Origin: Gammaproteobacteria bacterium
Lineage (GTDB): Bacteria > Pseudomonadota > Gammaproteobacteria > Pseudomonadales > Pseudohongiellaceae
Assembly (NCBI GenBank): GCA_002731775.1
Contig: PCCP01000120.1
Coordinates: 1-64,000, forward strand
Length of the DNA: 64,000 nt
Direction of reading: 5' to 3'
In this document: one piece after another, positions 17,373-24,998 of the stretch
How positions within the stretch are numbered: the stretch's first letter is position 1
Layout: each line of letters begins with the position of its first letter
Notes under the pieces: model-generated
Seen by the model: only the letters and a program-made list of their open reading frames with translations
What the model was told of the DNA's origin: nothing
The model's database searches: none
Program-made: the position numbers and the translations under genes

Positions 17373-18482
17373 ATGCACTTTCACACCCCCCTGATGATGT
17401 GTGTGGTATTGGGCGTTACGCTCTACATGCCACTGGCTTCCGCCCAGATCACAGCCGAAGAAATCTCCACTGAAACCATGCCCGAGCCCGGAACCAACTG
17501 GTTTGTCTCCAAGACGCGTGATGGCGGCTATATCTTCGATGCCAACAGCGGTGAGATGCAGGGAATGTTGTCCCTCTCTCGCCGGACCCCTGCCGTCACC
17601 ATGTGGAGTCCGCGACGGGAGTTTTACGCCGCCGAGTCTTACCTTTCCCGCGGCGTCCATGGCGAACGTACGGACATCGTGGCTATCTATGATTTTGATA
17701 ATCTCAGCCCAGTGGCCGAGGTCGTCATCCCCAATCATATGGCACGACTTTCGGTGCGTAGTCACCTGGGCTTGATGAATAACGGGCGTCATCTGGCGGT
17801 ACATAATATGAATCCTGGCCACTCGGTTTCTATTGTAGACGTCCAAGATCGTGTCTTTATCTATGAAATCTCAACCCCGGGCTGCGCCGTAATCATGCCG
17901 GTAGCACAGAGTGACTTTCTGCAGGTGTGTGGCGATGGCACTCTGCAGTTGATTCAACTCGACCTCAGCGGCTTCGAACAAAATCGGGTACGCAGCGAGA
18001 TGTTCTTTAATGTAACAGATGATGCGGTGTTTGATCGCGCCACGCGGTCCGCCGATGGCTGGTTTCTGGTAACCCACGCAGGCACTATATTTGAGGTAAG
18101 CACATCTGGTGCCAACATTAATATCGGTGAGGGCTGGAGCTTGCTGCCGGAAGATGAAGAGGGCTGGCGTCCCGGTAGTACTACCGAGTTTATTAGCGCG
18201 CACCGGCAGTTAGGTCTTCTCTATGTGGCCATGCACGAAGGTGGGGAGCACACTCATCATGACGCAGGCACAGAGATTTGGGTATTTGATGTACGCAGCC
18301 AACGCCGCATATATCGTCTGGAAATGGAAACTCCGGTGACTAGCTTGATGGTAACCCAGGAAGATGAGCCCAAGTTGATCGTCGCCGACGAGGATGGTGG
18401 CACCCATGTCTACGACGCGCTGACCTTTGTCCATGAGCGCAAGATTCAGACACCGGGGGCCTCGATGTTCGAGGATTTCTAG
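17373..18482 (+). CDS. mauB: Quinoprotein amine dehydrogenase large (beta-propeller) subunit
   Basis: 369 residues from the ATG at 17373, chosen because AGGAG lies 7 bases upstream; a TTG at 17328 is in frame but lacks a site. A signal peptide ends at PLASAQ. The rest is the beta-propeller of the methylamine/aromatic amine dehydrogenase heavy chain, with repeated strand pairs such as VAIYDFDNLSPVAEVVIP and IWVFDVRSQRRIYRLEM, and a histidine-rich EGGEHTHHDAG. It binds two small subunits carrying the TTQ cofactor in the periplasm. It heads the order B-E-D-A-cytochrome, which resembles the aromatic amine dehydrogenase (aau) cluster as well as mau, so the true substrate could be an aromatic amine. 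Confidence 0.5.
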   Translation: MHFHTPLMMCVVLGVTLYMPLASAQITAEEISTETMPEPGTNWFVSKTRDGGYIFDANSGEMQGMLSLSRRTPAVTMWSPRREFYAAESYLSRGVHGERTDIVAIYDFDNLSPVAEVVIPNHMARLSVRSHLGLMNNGRHLAVHNMNPGHSVSIVDVQDRVFIYEISTPGCAVIMPVAQSDFLQVCGDGTLQLIQLDLSGFEQNRVRSEMFFNVTDDAVFDRATRSADGWFLVTHAGTIFEVSTSGANINIGEGWSLLPEDEEGWRPGSTTEFISAHRQLGLLYVAMHEGGEHTHHDAGTEIWVFDVRSQRRIYRLEMETPVTSLMVTQEDEPKLIVADEDGGTHVYDALTFVHERKIQTPGASMFEDF

Positions 18483-18485
18483 CCG

Positions 18486-19091
18486 ATGCTGGATCCACTC
18501 ATTCTGCGCATTATTTCAGTTGGCTTTGCGTTGCTGTTTATCTTCGCGGCTGCGCATAAGTTCAATAACAAGCTCCAGTTTCGCGGCGTTCTGGAAGCGT
18601 ACAAAATTTGTCCACCGGGGATGCTCGGCCTGGTAGTCAATGTGATTCCGCTGTTCGAATTGATGCTGGGGCTGGCCTGGGCTTTTATTGCCCTGCTGCT
18701 TATACCAATTAGTTTTGTGCCACTATTAAGCGCCATGCTTCTGTTCACTTACGCGATGGCGATCGCAATAAACCTGCTGCGTGGTCGTTCCTATATAGAC
18801 TGTGGCTGCGGATTTTATTCAATGTCGGAGTCTGCCCAGAGTGGTTCGAGCAGTGGCGGTATTCAGCAACTGTCTCTGGCGTTAGTGTTGCGCAACTTTG
18901 TGTTAACAATCGTCGCACTGCTGGCTACTGTTCCCCTCTCTTCACGTGATTTGATTTTTATGGATTTTCTGAATCTTTTAGCGGCGAGTTTGGCATTGGT
19001 ATTGGTATATTGCGCCTTCAACCAGTTGCTGGCAAACCGCAATGTCATCGGCGCCTGGTTAAATTCGCCCGGGAGAAACTCCAATGGTTGA
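18486..19091 (+). CDS. mauE: MauE-type membrane protein for amine dehydrogenase maturation
   Basis: 201 residues with about four to five hydrophobic helices (for example FALLFIFAAAHKFNN and LMLGLAWAFIALLLIP) and a conserved CGCGFY segment. MauE is an inner-membrane protein of the DoxX-like group needed with MauD for the small subunit to be transported and its disulfides formed. It starts 4 bases after mauB and overlaps mauD by 8 bases. Confidence 0.5.
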   Translation: MLDPLILRIISVGFALLFIFAAAHKFNNKLQFRGVLEAYKICPPGMLGLVVNVIPLFELMLGLAWAFIALLLIPISFVPLLSAMLLFTYAMAIAINLLRGRSYIDCGCGFYSMSESAQSGSSSGGIQQLSLALVLRNFVLTIVALLATVPLSSRDLIFMDFLNLLAASLALVLVYCAFNQLLANRNVIGAWLNSPGRNSNG

Positions 19092-19734
19092 TGCCCTGAT
19101 CATTTCCAATATCGTCCTGTGGATAGTTGTTGTCGTACTGGCGTTGTTGGTATTTGCCCTGATGCGACAAATCGGTATCCTCTTCGAACGGGTAGCACCG
19201 GCAGGTGCCTTGATGCCTACATCTGGGCCCAAGGTCGGTGAACTTACTACCGAACTTGCGCTTAGCTCCATAGCGGGTAAGCCGCTGCTCATTGGTGGCA
19301 GCAATGAATCCGGCCTCGCTTCTTTCATTCTGTTTATCTCTCCCACTTGTCCGGTTTGTAAATCCCTGGTGCCTACCGCAAAGGCTCTGGTGAACTCTGA
19401 GAAAAATCGTATGCAACTAATCTTCGCCAGCGATGGCGATGAGCTTGAAAAACACAAATCCTATGCCCGGGACCTGGGGCTGGATGACTACCCCTATGTG
19501 CTGTCCGAGGCACTGGGCCGGACCTTTGAAGTAAGTAAACTGCCGTTTGCGGTACTGATTGATAGTGACGGCACGCTCAAGGGCAAGGGCCTGGTGAACA
19601 CCCGGGAACACATGGAGAGCCTGATCGAGTCGATGGATACCGGCATTACCACCGTGCAGGAATACGTCAACAATCTACACGCAGACACAGCCAATTCAGA
19701 ATTCGAGGCTTCAGCAATGGAAGAAACATCATGA
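19084..19734 (+). CDS. mauD: MauD-type membrane-anchored thioredoxin-like protein
   Basis: 216 residues: an N-terminal membrane anchor (about 6-28), then a thioredoxin fold with the redox motif SPTCPVCK (C89, C92). It presumably forms the six disulfides of the amine dehydrogenase small subunit in the periplasm, as established for MauD. Both active-site cysteines are ordinary TGT codons. Its stop overlaps the mauA start (ATGA). Confidence 0.5.
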   Translation: MVDALIISNIVLWIVVVVLALLVFALMRQIGILFERVAPAGALMPTSGPKVGELTTELALSSIAGKPLLIGGSNESGLASFILFISPTCPVCKSLVPTAKALVNSEKNRMQLIFASDGDELEKHKSYARDLGLDDYPYVLSEALGRTFEVSKLPFAVLIDSDGTLKGKGLVNTREHMESLIESMDTGITTVQEYVNNLHADTANSEFEASAMEETS

Positions 19735-20267
19735 ATATCGAACGCATAATAGACCGCGGCTACTGCTGGATCGATGAGAATGCGCGCAAGACCAGCCTGG
19801 CGTTGGCGCGCAAGCTGTCGCGCCGACATTTCCTCTCACGGCTGGGTATGATAATCGCCGGTGCGGCGGCATTTCCCTTATTGCCGGTGGCGCGATCCTT
19901 CGCCCAAAGCTCAATAGAGGAAGTGGGCGACCCCCAGAGCTGTGAATACTGGCGTTACTGTGCGATGAGCGGAACCCTATGTTCTTGCTGCGGTGGTTCT
20001 TATACTTCCTGTCCGCCTGGCGCCGAACCTTCCCCAATTACCTGGGTGGGTACCTGTCGCAATCCCACCGATAACCGCAACTACCTGATGTCCTATAACG
20101 ATTGCTGCGGTAAGTCGGTTTGTTCCCGTTGCAGCTGCCACAACACCGTCGGTGACAAGCCAGTGTATTTTAATAGTAATAGCAGCACCGTGCTGTGGTG
20201 TTTCGGCACCGAGAACACCAGCTATCACTGCACTGTGTCCCTGGTACTGGGCACAACGGACGAATGA
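19731..20267 (+). CDS. mauA: Quinoprotein amine dehydrogenase small subunit (TTQ-bearing)
   Basis: 178 residues. A twin-arginine signal (LSRRHFLSRLG then a hydrophobic stretch ending SFAQ, about residue 59) directs folded export. The mature part is very cysteine-rich, as in MADH light chains with six disulfides. The two tryptophans that cross-link into tryptophan tryptophylquinone are visible: W105 in ITWVGTC and W156 in VLWCFGTE. The catalytic aspartate is D124 in SYNDCCG. The enzyme oxidises primary amines to aldehydes plus ammonia in the periplasm. It overlaps mauD before it and the cytochrome after it by 4 bases each. Confidence 0.5.
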   Translation: MNIERIIDRGYCWIDENARKTSLALARKLSRRHFLSRLGMIIAGAAAFPLLPVARSFAQSSIEEVGDPQSCEYWRYCAMSGTLCSCCGGSYTSCPPGAEPSPITWVGTCRNPTDNRNYLMSYNDCCGKSVCSRCSCHNTVGDKPVYFNSNSSTVLWCFGTENTSYHCTVSLVLGTTDE

Positions 20268-20734
20268 ATTGGGATGCAGCAGTGACCGGTGTCGGCGTAT
20301 TACTCCGACAGCATTACCGACACCTCAAGCGCTACCTGTTAGTACCGATCTTGGTGCTATTATTGACCGCCAGCAACCTGGTTTCAGCCGCCAGTCCACG
20401 CATCAATTTCCTGCTTTACTGTAGCGGTTGCCATCGCCCCGGCGGCGAAGGCAAGCCACCCAATGTACCGACCTTGCATCAAGAACTGGGTAGAATGCTA
20501 TCGGTGCCACAGATGCGTGAGTATCTCGTGCGCATACCGGGTGCGACCCAGGCGCCTATTAACGATGCTGAATTAACTGCAGTAATAAACTGGGTGCTGG
20601 AAGAGTTTAATGCCGATACATTGCCCCCCGGTTTCGAATATTTGAGCGTCGAAGAAGTCACCGCGGCGCGTAAGAATATATTGGCAGATCCGCTCAAATA
20701 TCGAAGGCGATACTGGAAAGCTTACCAGTATTGA
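20264..20734 (+). CDS. Monohaem cytochrome c of the amine dehydrogenase operon
   Basis: 156 residues from an ATG overlapping the mauA stop (ATGA). A hydrophobic N-terminal segment (about 24-43) acts as signal or anchor, then the haem motif CSGCH at C53-H57. Later parts include MREYLVRIPGA and a C-terminal YRRRYWKAYQY. Aromatic amine dehydrogenase clusters carry a small cytochrome gene after the small subunit; the methylamine clusters use amicyanin (mauC) there. It likely accepts electrons from TTQ or takes part in maturation. The distal haem ligand was not identified with confidence. Confidence 0.5.
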   Translation: MNWDAAVTGVGVLLRQHYRHLKRYLLVPILVLLLTASNLVSAASPRINFLLYCSGCHRPGGEGKPPNVPTLHQELGRMLSVPQMREYLVRIPGATQAPINDAELTAVINWVLEEFNADTLPPGFEYLSVEEVTAARKNILADPLKYRRRYWKAYQY

Positions 20735-20814
20735 ATTCTGGAAAATAATCCGCCCGTGAACCCTATATAATAGGTCGGCTCACTCATTATTCCGCAACTC
20801 CTTTGGAGGTTCCC

Positions 20815-21603
20815 TTGGGCAATCTGATCAGCTCGGACCAGAGTAATTTCGATTTTAAGGAGATTGTTGCTGCACTGAACCGCTTACTGCGGCTGCGCAC
20901 CACGCCCATCGGCATGAAGCTATTTGCAAGCATTGACGAGATGGAAGCCATCACCAGAATTCGCAGACCCGATGCCATACACACAACCGATCAGATTGTC
21001 GGCATGGCCGCACGTAATGGCTGGACTGTTGGCATCACCATGGAAGATTTAGTTGGCGCTCAATGTGGCACCGTGATTGGCTTGCATCCTCGCAGCGACG
21101 AGTGGCTGTCTGGTAAACGCATGCAGGGACTTTGGTATTCTGAAGCCGAAGACGCCAGCAATCACCAGCAGGCCATGGATGTGGTGCCCTTCGGTAGATA
21201 CCAGGCCATGGCCGTCAGTCCTCTTGGCAGTGGCCGCCTGAATCCGCCTGACATCGTTCTGATCTATGCGACACCGGCGCAGATGATTCTGTTCATCAAC
21301 GGGCTGCAGTGGACGGGTTACAAGAAACTCGAGTGGTCCTGCGTCGGCGAATCATCTTGTGCCGATTCCTGGGGCCGAGCTCTGAGTACCGGCGAGCCTA
21401 GTCTTTCCATTCCCTGTTTTGCGGAACGCCGCTACGGTGGGGTAATGGAAGATGAGCTGTTGATGGCGTTACCGCCTGAATTTCTACCGAAGGTCATCGA
21501 TGGCCTGGAGCATCTATCCCGCAACGGTTTACGCTATCCCATCGCTCCCTATGGTGTGAATAATGATGTGCGCGCGGGTATGGGTGTGAGTTATAGCGAT
21601 TGA
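20815..21603 (+). CDS. DUF169 family protein
   Basis: 262 residues from the TTG at 20815, chosen because GGAGG lies 5-10 bases upstream; a TTG at 20803 overlaps that site. The family is recognised from RLRTTPIGMKLF at the start and CVGESSCAD and GYKKLEWSC further on, with conserved cysteines. DUF169 proteins have no established function; some lie beside redox or C1-metabolism genes. It follows the amine dehydrogenase cytochrome by about 80 bases and may belong to the operon. Confidence 0.5.
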   Translation: MGNLISSDQSNFDFKEIVAALNRLLRLRTTPIGMKLFASIDEMEAITRIRRPDAIHTTDQIVGMAARNGWTVGITMEDLVGAQCGTVIGLHPRSDEWLSGKRMQGLWYSEAEDASNHQQAMDVVPFGRYQAMAVSPLGSGRLNPPDIVLIYATPAQMILFINGLQWTGYKKLEWSCVGESSCADSWGRALSTGEPSLSIPCFAERRYGGVMEDELLMALPPEFLPKVIDGLEHLSRNGLRYPIAPYGVNNDVRAGMGVSYSD

Positions 21604-21902
21604 GTTCAAGAATTGGTTCCGAACCCTGATCCTTCGCCAACCCGCCTTAAGCAAGTCTCACCTCGCATTTGTTTATGGCGGTGATATATGGAGCGTTGGT
21701 GATGAATCGGGGGTCAATACCGCGGCTATAACACCGCTGCAAAACCAGATCTTAAGCCAGGTTTTCCTTCTGTGACTATAGCCTGGCCCCGTCACTGTGC
21801 AGATGCAGACCTGACCCCCAGGATTCTGTATAGTGGTTTCTGCCATTACCCTTGAGAGCTGGATAAGCCATCACCGACGCCATTGATACAGCACAAGCAA
21901 AC
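21604..21902. other. Intergenic region before the OPT transporter
   Basis: About 300 bases without a supported gene. I see no RNA, repeat or strong terminator. In the frame of the downstream gene it is open from a TAA at 21864, which matters for that gene's start. Confidence 0.5.
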
Positions 21903-23765
21903 GTGGGCCCCCGTAAGGAATTGACCGTCAGGGTGGTGATACTCGGTCTCTTGCTCGCAGTCGTCATGGGCGCCGCTAATGTCTACGTGGGACTCAGGGC
22001 TGGAATGACGGTGTCGGCCTCTATCCCGGCCGCAGTCATGGCCATGTTGTTATTTAAAATGCTGTTCAAGGACTCCAGTATACTGGAAGCAAACCAGGTG
22101 CAAACCTGCGCGTCCGCAGGAGAGTCCCTCGCTGCGGGCATCATCTTCACCATGCCGGCGATGATTCTTATCGGCTTCTGGGATTCCTTCGATTTCTGGT
22201 CGGTGACTATCATCGCTCTCACCGGTGGCCTGCTGGGCATCCTCTTCATGATCCCCATGCGTAAGGTGTTTATTCTGAATAATGATGAACTGGCCTATCC
22301 GGAGGGCGTCGCCTGTGCCGCCGTACTGCAAGCCGGACAAGAACAGGGGAATACAGGCGCGGGCCGCAACCTGCTTTTGGGCGGCCTGCTGGGCGGTGCG
22401 GTTGCGCTCTCGGCGAAGCTGTTTGGTGCGATTACCGGCACCCTGGAGGCGGCAGCGGCAGTCGGCTCACGAATTTTTTACTTCGGCGGCGATCTCTCAC
22501 CGATGTTGATTGCCATCGGCTTTATCGTTCGACTCAATGTTGCCGTCCTGATTTTTATTGGTGGGGCGATTTCCTGGCTCATCGGTATTCCTCTGCTCGG
22601 TGGGGCCGAGCAGTTCCCCGTTGCCCTCGATGGTGCCTATGAATTATGGAGTACAAAAATTCGCTATGTGGGCGTTGGCGCTATGGTAGTGGGCGGTTTT
22701 AGTTCGCTTTACTCGGTCAGGCTTGGGCTGATTGCAGCAGTCAAGGAACTGGGCAACAACCTGCGCAGCGGTAGATTACTGGAACTCGATATCGAAAGAG
22801 ACATACCGACCTCGGCCATTATCGGTCTGGGTATGGCCTGCATCGTGGTACTGGCAATGGTCAATTATCGATTCACTGGCGGGATTGGCATTACCCTGCT
22901 TTCTACGGTAGTCATGGTAATCATGGGGTTCTTCTTCACCGCAGTGGCGAGTTACATCGTTGGGTTGGTGGGTAATTCCAACAGCCCGGTGTCAGGAATG
23001 ACAATCACCGCCGTCCTGGTTGCAGGCGGACTATTGTGGTTGTTTAACTATTCCGGCATGGAAGCGATGGTGGCTACGCTTGGTATTGCCGCCATTGTCT
23101 GCTGTGTTGCCGCTACCGCCGGTGATGTCTGCAATGACTTGAAGACCGGCTCCCTGGTGGGCGCAGCGCCGTTCAGACAACAGATGATGCAAATAGCAGG
23201 CGTCTTCGTTGCTGCCTTTATCATGTCGCCGGTGTTGAATCTGTTGCATAACAATATTGCCGGAGGCATTGGCGGTCGCGAGTTGTCCGCTCCCCAGGCC
23301 AGTCTGTTTGCATCACTGGCGCGTGGATTTTCTGGGCAGGGGACATTGCCCTGGGATCTCATAGGCGTGGGTGCCATCGTCGGCCTGATAATCCTCGGCA
23401 TCGACCGCTACTTGCGTCTGCGGGAAAGCAATTTCCGGGCGCATTTAATGCCCATCGCCGTAGGCATGTACCTGCCATTCGGCCTGGCGACTCCGATCCT
23501 TATCGGCGGCTTGATTGCGCACTATTATTCCAAGGGCACACCGGCGGCTGAGCACGATCGTGTATTGCATCGGGGTGTGCTGTTCTCCTCCGGGGTGATC
23601 GCGGGAGAGGCCTTGATGTCCGTCGGCCTCGCCTGTGTAACGGCGCTGGGATTCCAGTCACTGGATCTGGGTTTGTCGCCGGGGCTGGTAACAGCGCTTT
23701 CATTCCTTGCCGCCGTAGCGGTGGTGCTGTGTTTTGTCAGGCTCACTCGCCCGCAACATATTTGA
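21903..23765 (+). CDS. OPT-family oligopeptide/metal-chelate transporter
   Basis: 620 residues from a GTG at 21903, with about 14-16 hydrophobic segments. Opening blocks such as NVYVGLRAGMTVSASIP and the ILEANQVQTCASAGES segment are typical of bacterial OPT proteins (YpPTR-like), which move oligopeptides or metal-chelates across the inner membrane. The N-terminal residues seem to begin slightly upstream: the frame is open back to 21867 (AITDAIDTAQAN...), so a rare ATC or ATT start is possible. No ribosome site decides this. The TrhA-type gene follows 8 bases later. Confidence 0.5.
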   Translation: MGPRKELTVRVVILGLLLAVVMGAANVYVGLRAGMTVSASIPAAVMAMLLFKMLFKDSSILEANQVQTCASAGESLAAGIIFTMPAMILIGFWDSFDFWSVTIIALTGGLLGILFMIPMRKVFILNNDELAYPEGVACAAVLQAGQEQGNTGAGRNLLLGGLLGGAVALSAKLFGAITGTLEAAAAVGSRIFYFGGDLSPMLIAIGFIVRLNVAVLIFIGGAISWLIGIPLLGGAEQFPVALDGAYELWSTKIRYVGVGAMVVGGFSSLYSVRLGLIAAVKELGNNLRSGRLLELDIERDIPTSAIIGLGMACIVVLAMVNYRFTGGIGITLLSTVVMVIMGFFFTAVASYIVGLVGNSNSPVSGMTITAVLVAGGLLWLFNYSGMEAMVATLGIAAIVCCVAATAGDVCNDLKTGSLVGAAPFRQQMMQIAGVFVAAFIMSPVLNLLHNNIAGGIGGRELSAPQASLFASLARGFSGQGTLPWDLIGVGAIVGLIILGIDRYLRLRESNFRAHLMPIAVGMYLPFGLATPILIGGLIAHYYSKGTPAAEHDRVLHRGVLFSSGVIAGEALMSVGLACVTALGFQSLDLGLSPGLVTALSFLAAVAVVLCFVRLTRPQHI

Positions 23766-23773
23766 ATAGCTAA

Positions 23774-24421
23774 ATGAGAAATAGCGCAGAGATACCCCGC
23801 TACTCTCCCGCCGAAGAACGCCTTAACATCACGTCCCACGCCATCGGTTTGGTGCTGAGCATTGGCGCCGTGGTGGCGCTGATTAGCCGCACCATCCCAG
23901 TGGACGATGCCAGGATTGCTATTAGCTTCGGCATCTTCGGCTTAAGCCTGATAATTCTCTACGCTACTTCCACGGCGTATCACAGCAGCAAAAATCCAGC
24001 ACGGCGTGGCAGGTTTCGAATTCTCGACCATGCCAGCATCTATATTCTGATCGCGGGGACTTACACTCCATTCACTTTGATCACCCTGCATGGCCCGACT
24101 GGCTGGATGATATTCGGCACATCCTGGAGCATGGCCTTTACCGGGATTATTCTGAAATTTTCCTTTGCTGGGAAATACAAATTGCTATCGACTCTGATGT
24201 ACGTGTTCATGGGGTGGCTAATTGTTTTTGCCCTTGGGCCCTTGATCGACAAACTCCCCGGGGCAGGATTGGCCTGGTTAGTAGCTGGCGGTGTCGCCTA
24301 TACCCTGGGTGCTGTACTGTACAGTATCAAGAAAATTCGATTCAACCATGCAATCTTCCACGTATTCGTGCTGCTGGGTAGTGGCTGCCATTTTATGTCG
24401 GTGTATTTTTATGTTGTTTGA
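23774..24421 (+). CDS. trhA: Hemolysin III / TrhA family membrane protein
   Basis: 215 residues with seven hydrophobic helices, as usual for the PAQR-like TrhA family. Family blocks seen are EERLNITSHAIG near residue 12, STAYHS in the second helix region, LDHASIYILIAGTYTPF and the final HAIFHVFVLLGSGCHFMS. The conserved His, Ser and Asp residues are thought to hold a zinc ion. Members affect membrane energy homeostasis; the hemolysin name is historical. It starts 8 bases after the OPT gene. Confidence 0.5.
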   Translation: MRNSAEIPRYSPAEERLNITSHAIGLVLSIGAVVALISRTIPVDDARIAISFGIFGLSLIILYATSTAYHSSKNPARRGRFRILDHASIYILIAGTYTPFTLITLHGPTGWMIFGTSWSMAFTGIILKFSFAGKYKLLSTLMYVFMGWLIVFALGPLIDKLPGAGLAWLVAGGVAYTLGAVLYSIKKIRFNHAIFHVFVLLGSGCHFMSVYFYVV

Positions 24422-24561
24422 TTGGTTTAAAACCATAGCAAAGACGACTACCGCGTATTTGGTCGTTTCATCGTTTACCGTCACGGTCTGCATTGCAATT
24501 AGCTATAGCCAGACCTACACTCGATGCATAGTCTCCAGGCCACACCAGAGGTTTACACCCC

Positions 24562-24957
24562 ATGAAAACGCTAAAATTTATCGCGATGATATTTACGGCC
24601 CTGAGTATCTCCGCCTGTGCCGTATCTGCAGCCACTCAGGCCCTGATGGATGAATACGAACGCACGATCCCCAGCTGTGCCAGCGACCAGGACTGCCAGC
24701 CTAAATGGACCGCCGCCCGCGCATGGGTGGTGCAGAATTCGGATTTTGCGATTCGCAGCGAGAGTGACACCCGCATCATGGCCACCAGCAATATCATCTC
24801 CCAAAGTGGCATGGGGGTCACGGTGAACAAAATTACGGCGGACGCCGGCGGCTACCAGATAACGGTGACCGTAGAATGTTTCTCCGCCTATGGTTGCCCC
24901 AATTTGCGGGAGTCGATGGTGGAATTTAATCAGGCTGTCAACACCGCGCAGCGCTAG
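24562..24957 (+). CDS. Predicted small lipoprotein, function unknown
   Basis: 131 residues from the ATG at 24562 with AGAGG 10-14 bases upstream. The N-terminal signal ends in a lipobox, LSISAC, with the lipid-bearing Cys at residue 19. The mature part has two cysteine pairs (CASDQDC and CFSAYGC) that may form disulfides. I recognise no domain. It ends about 40 bases before the convergent alkylsulfatase gene. Confidence 0.5.
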   Translation: MKTLKFIAMIFTALSISACAVSAATQALMDEYERTIPSCASDQDCQPKWTAARAWVVQNSDFAIRSESDTRIMATSNIISQSGMGVTVNKITADAGGYQITVTVECFSAYGCPNLRESMVEFNQAVNTAQR

Positions 24958-24998
24958 CTTCAATTCCCGTTTCTCTTTCCTCGTTGCGGGGTCTGATT

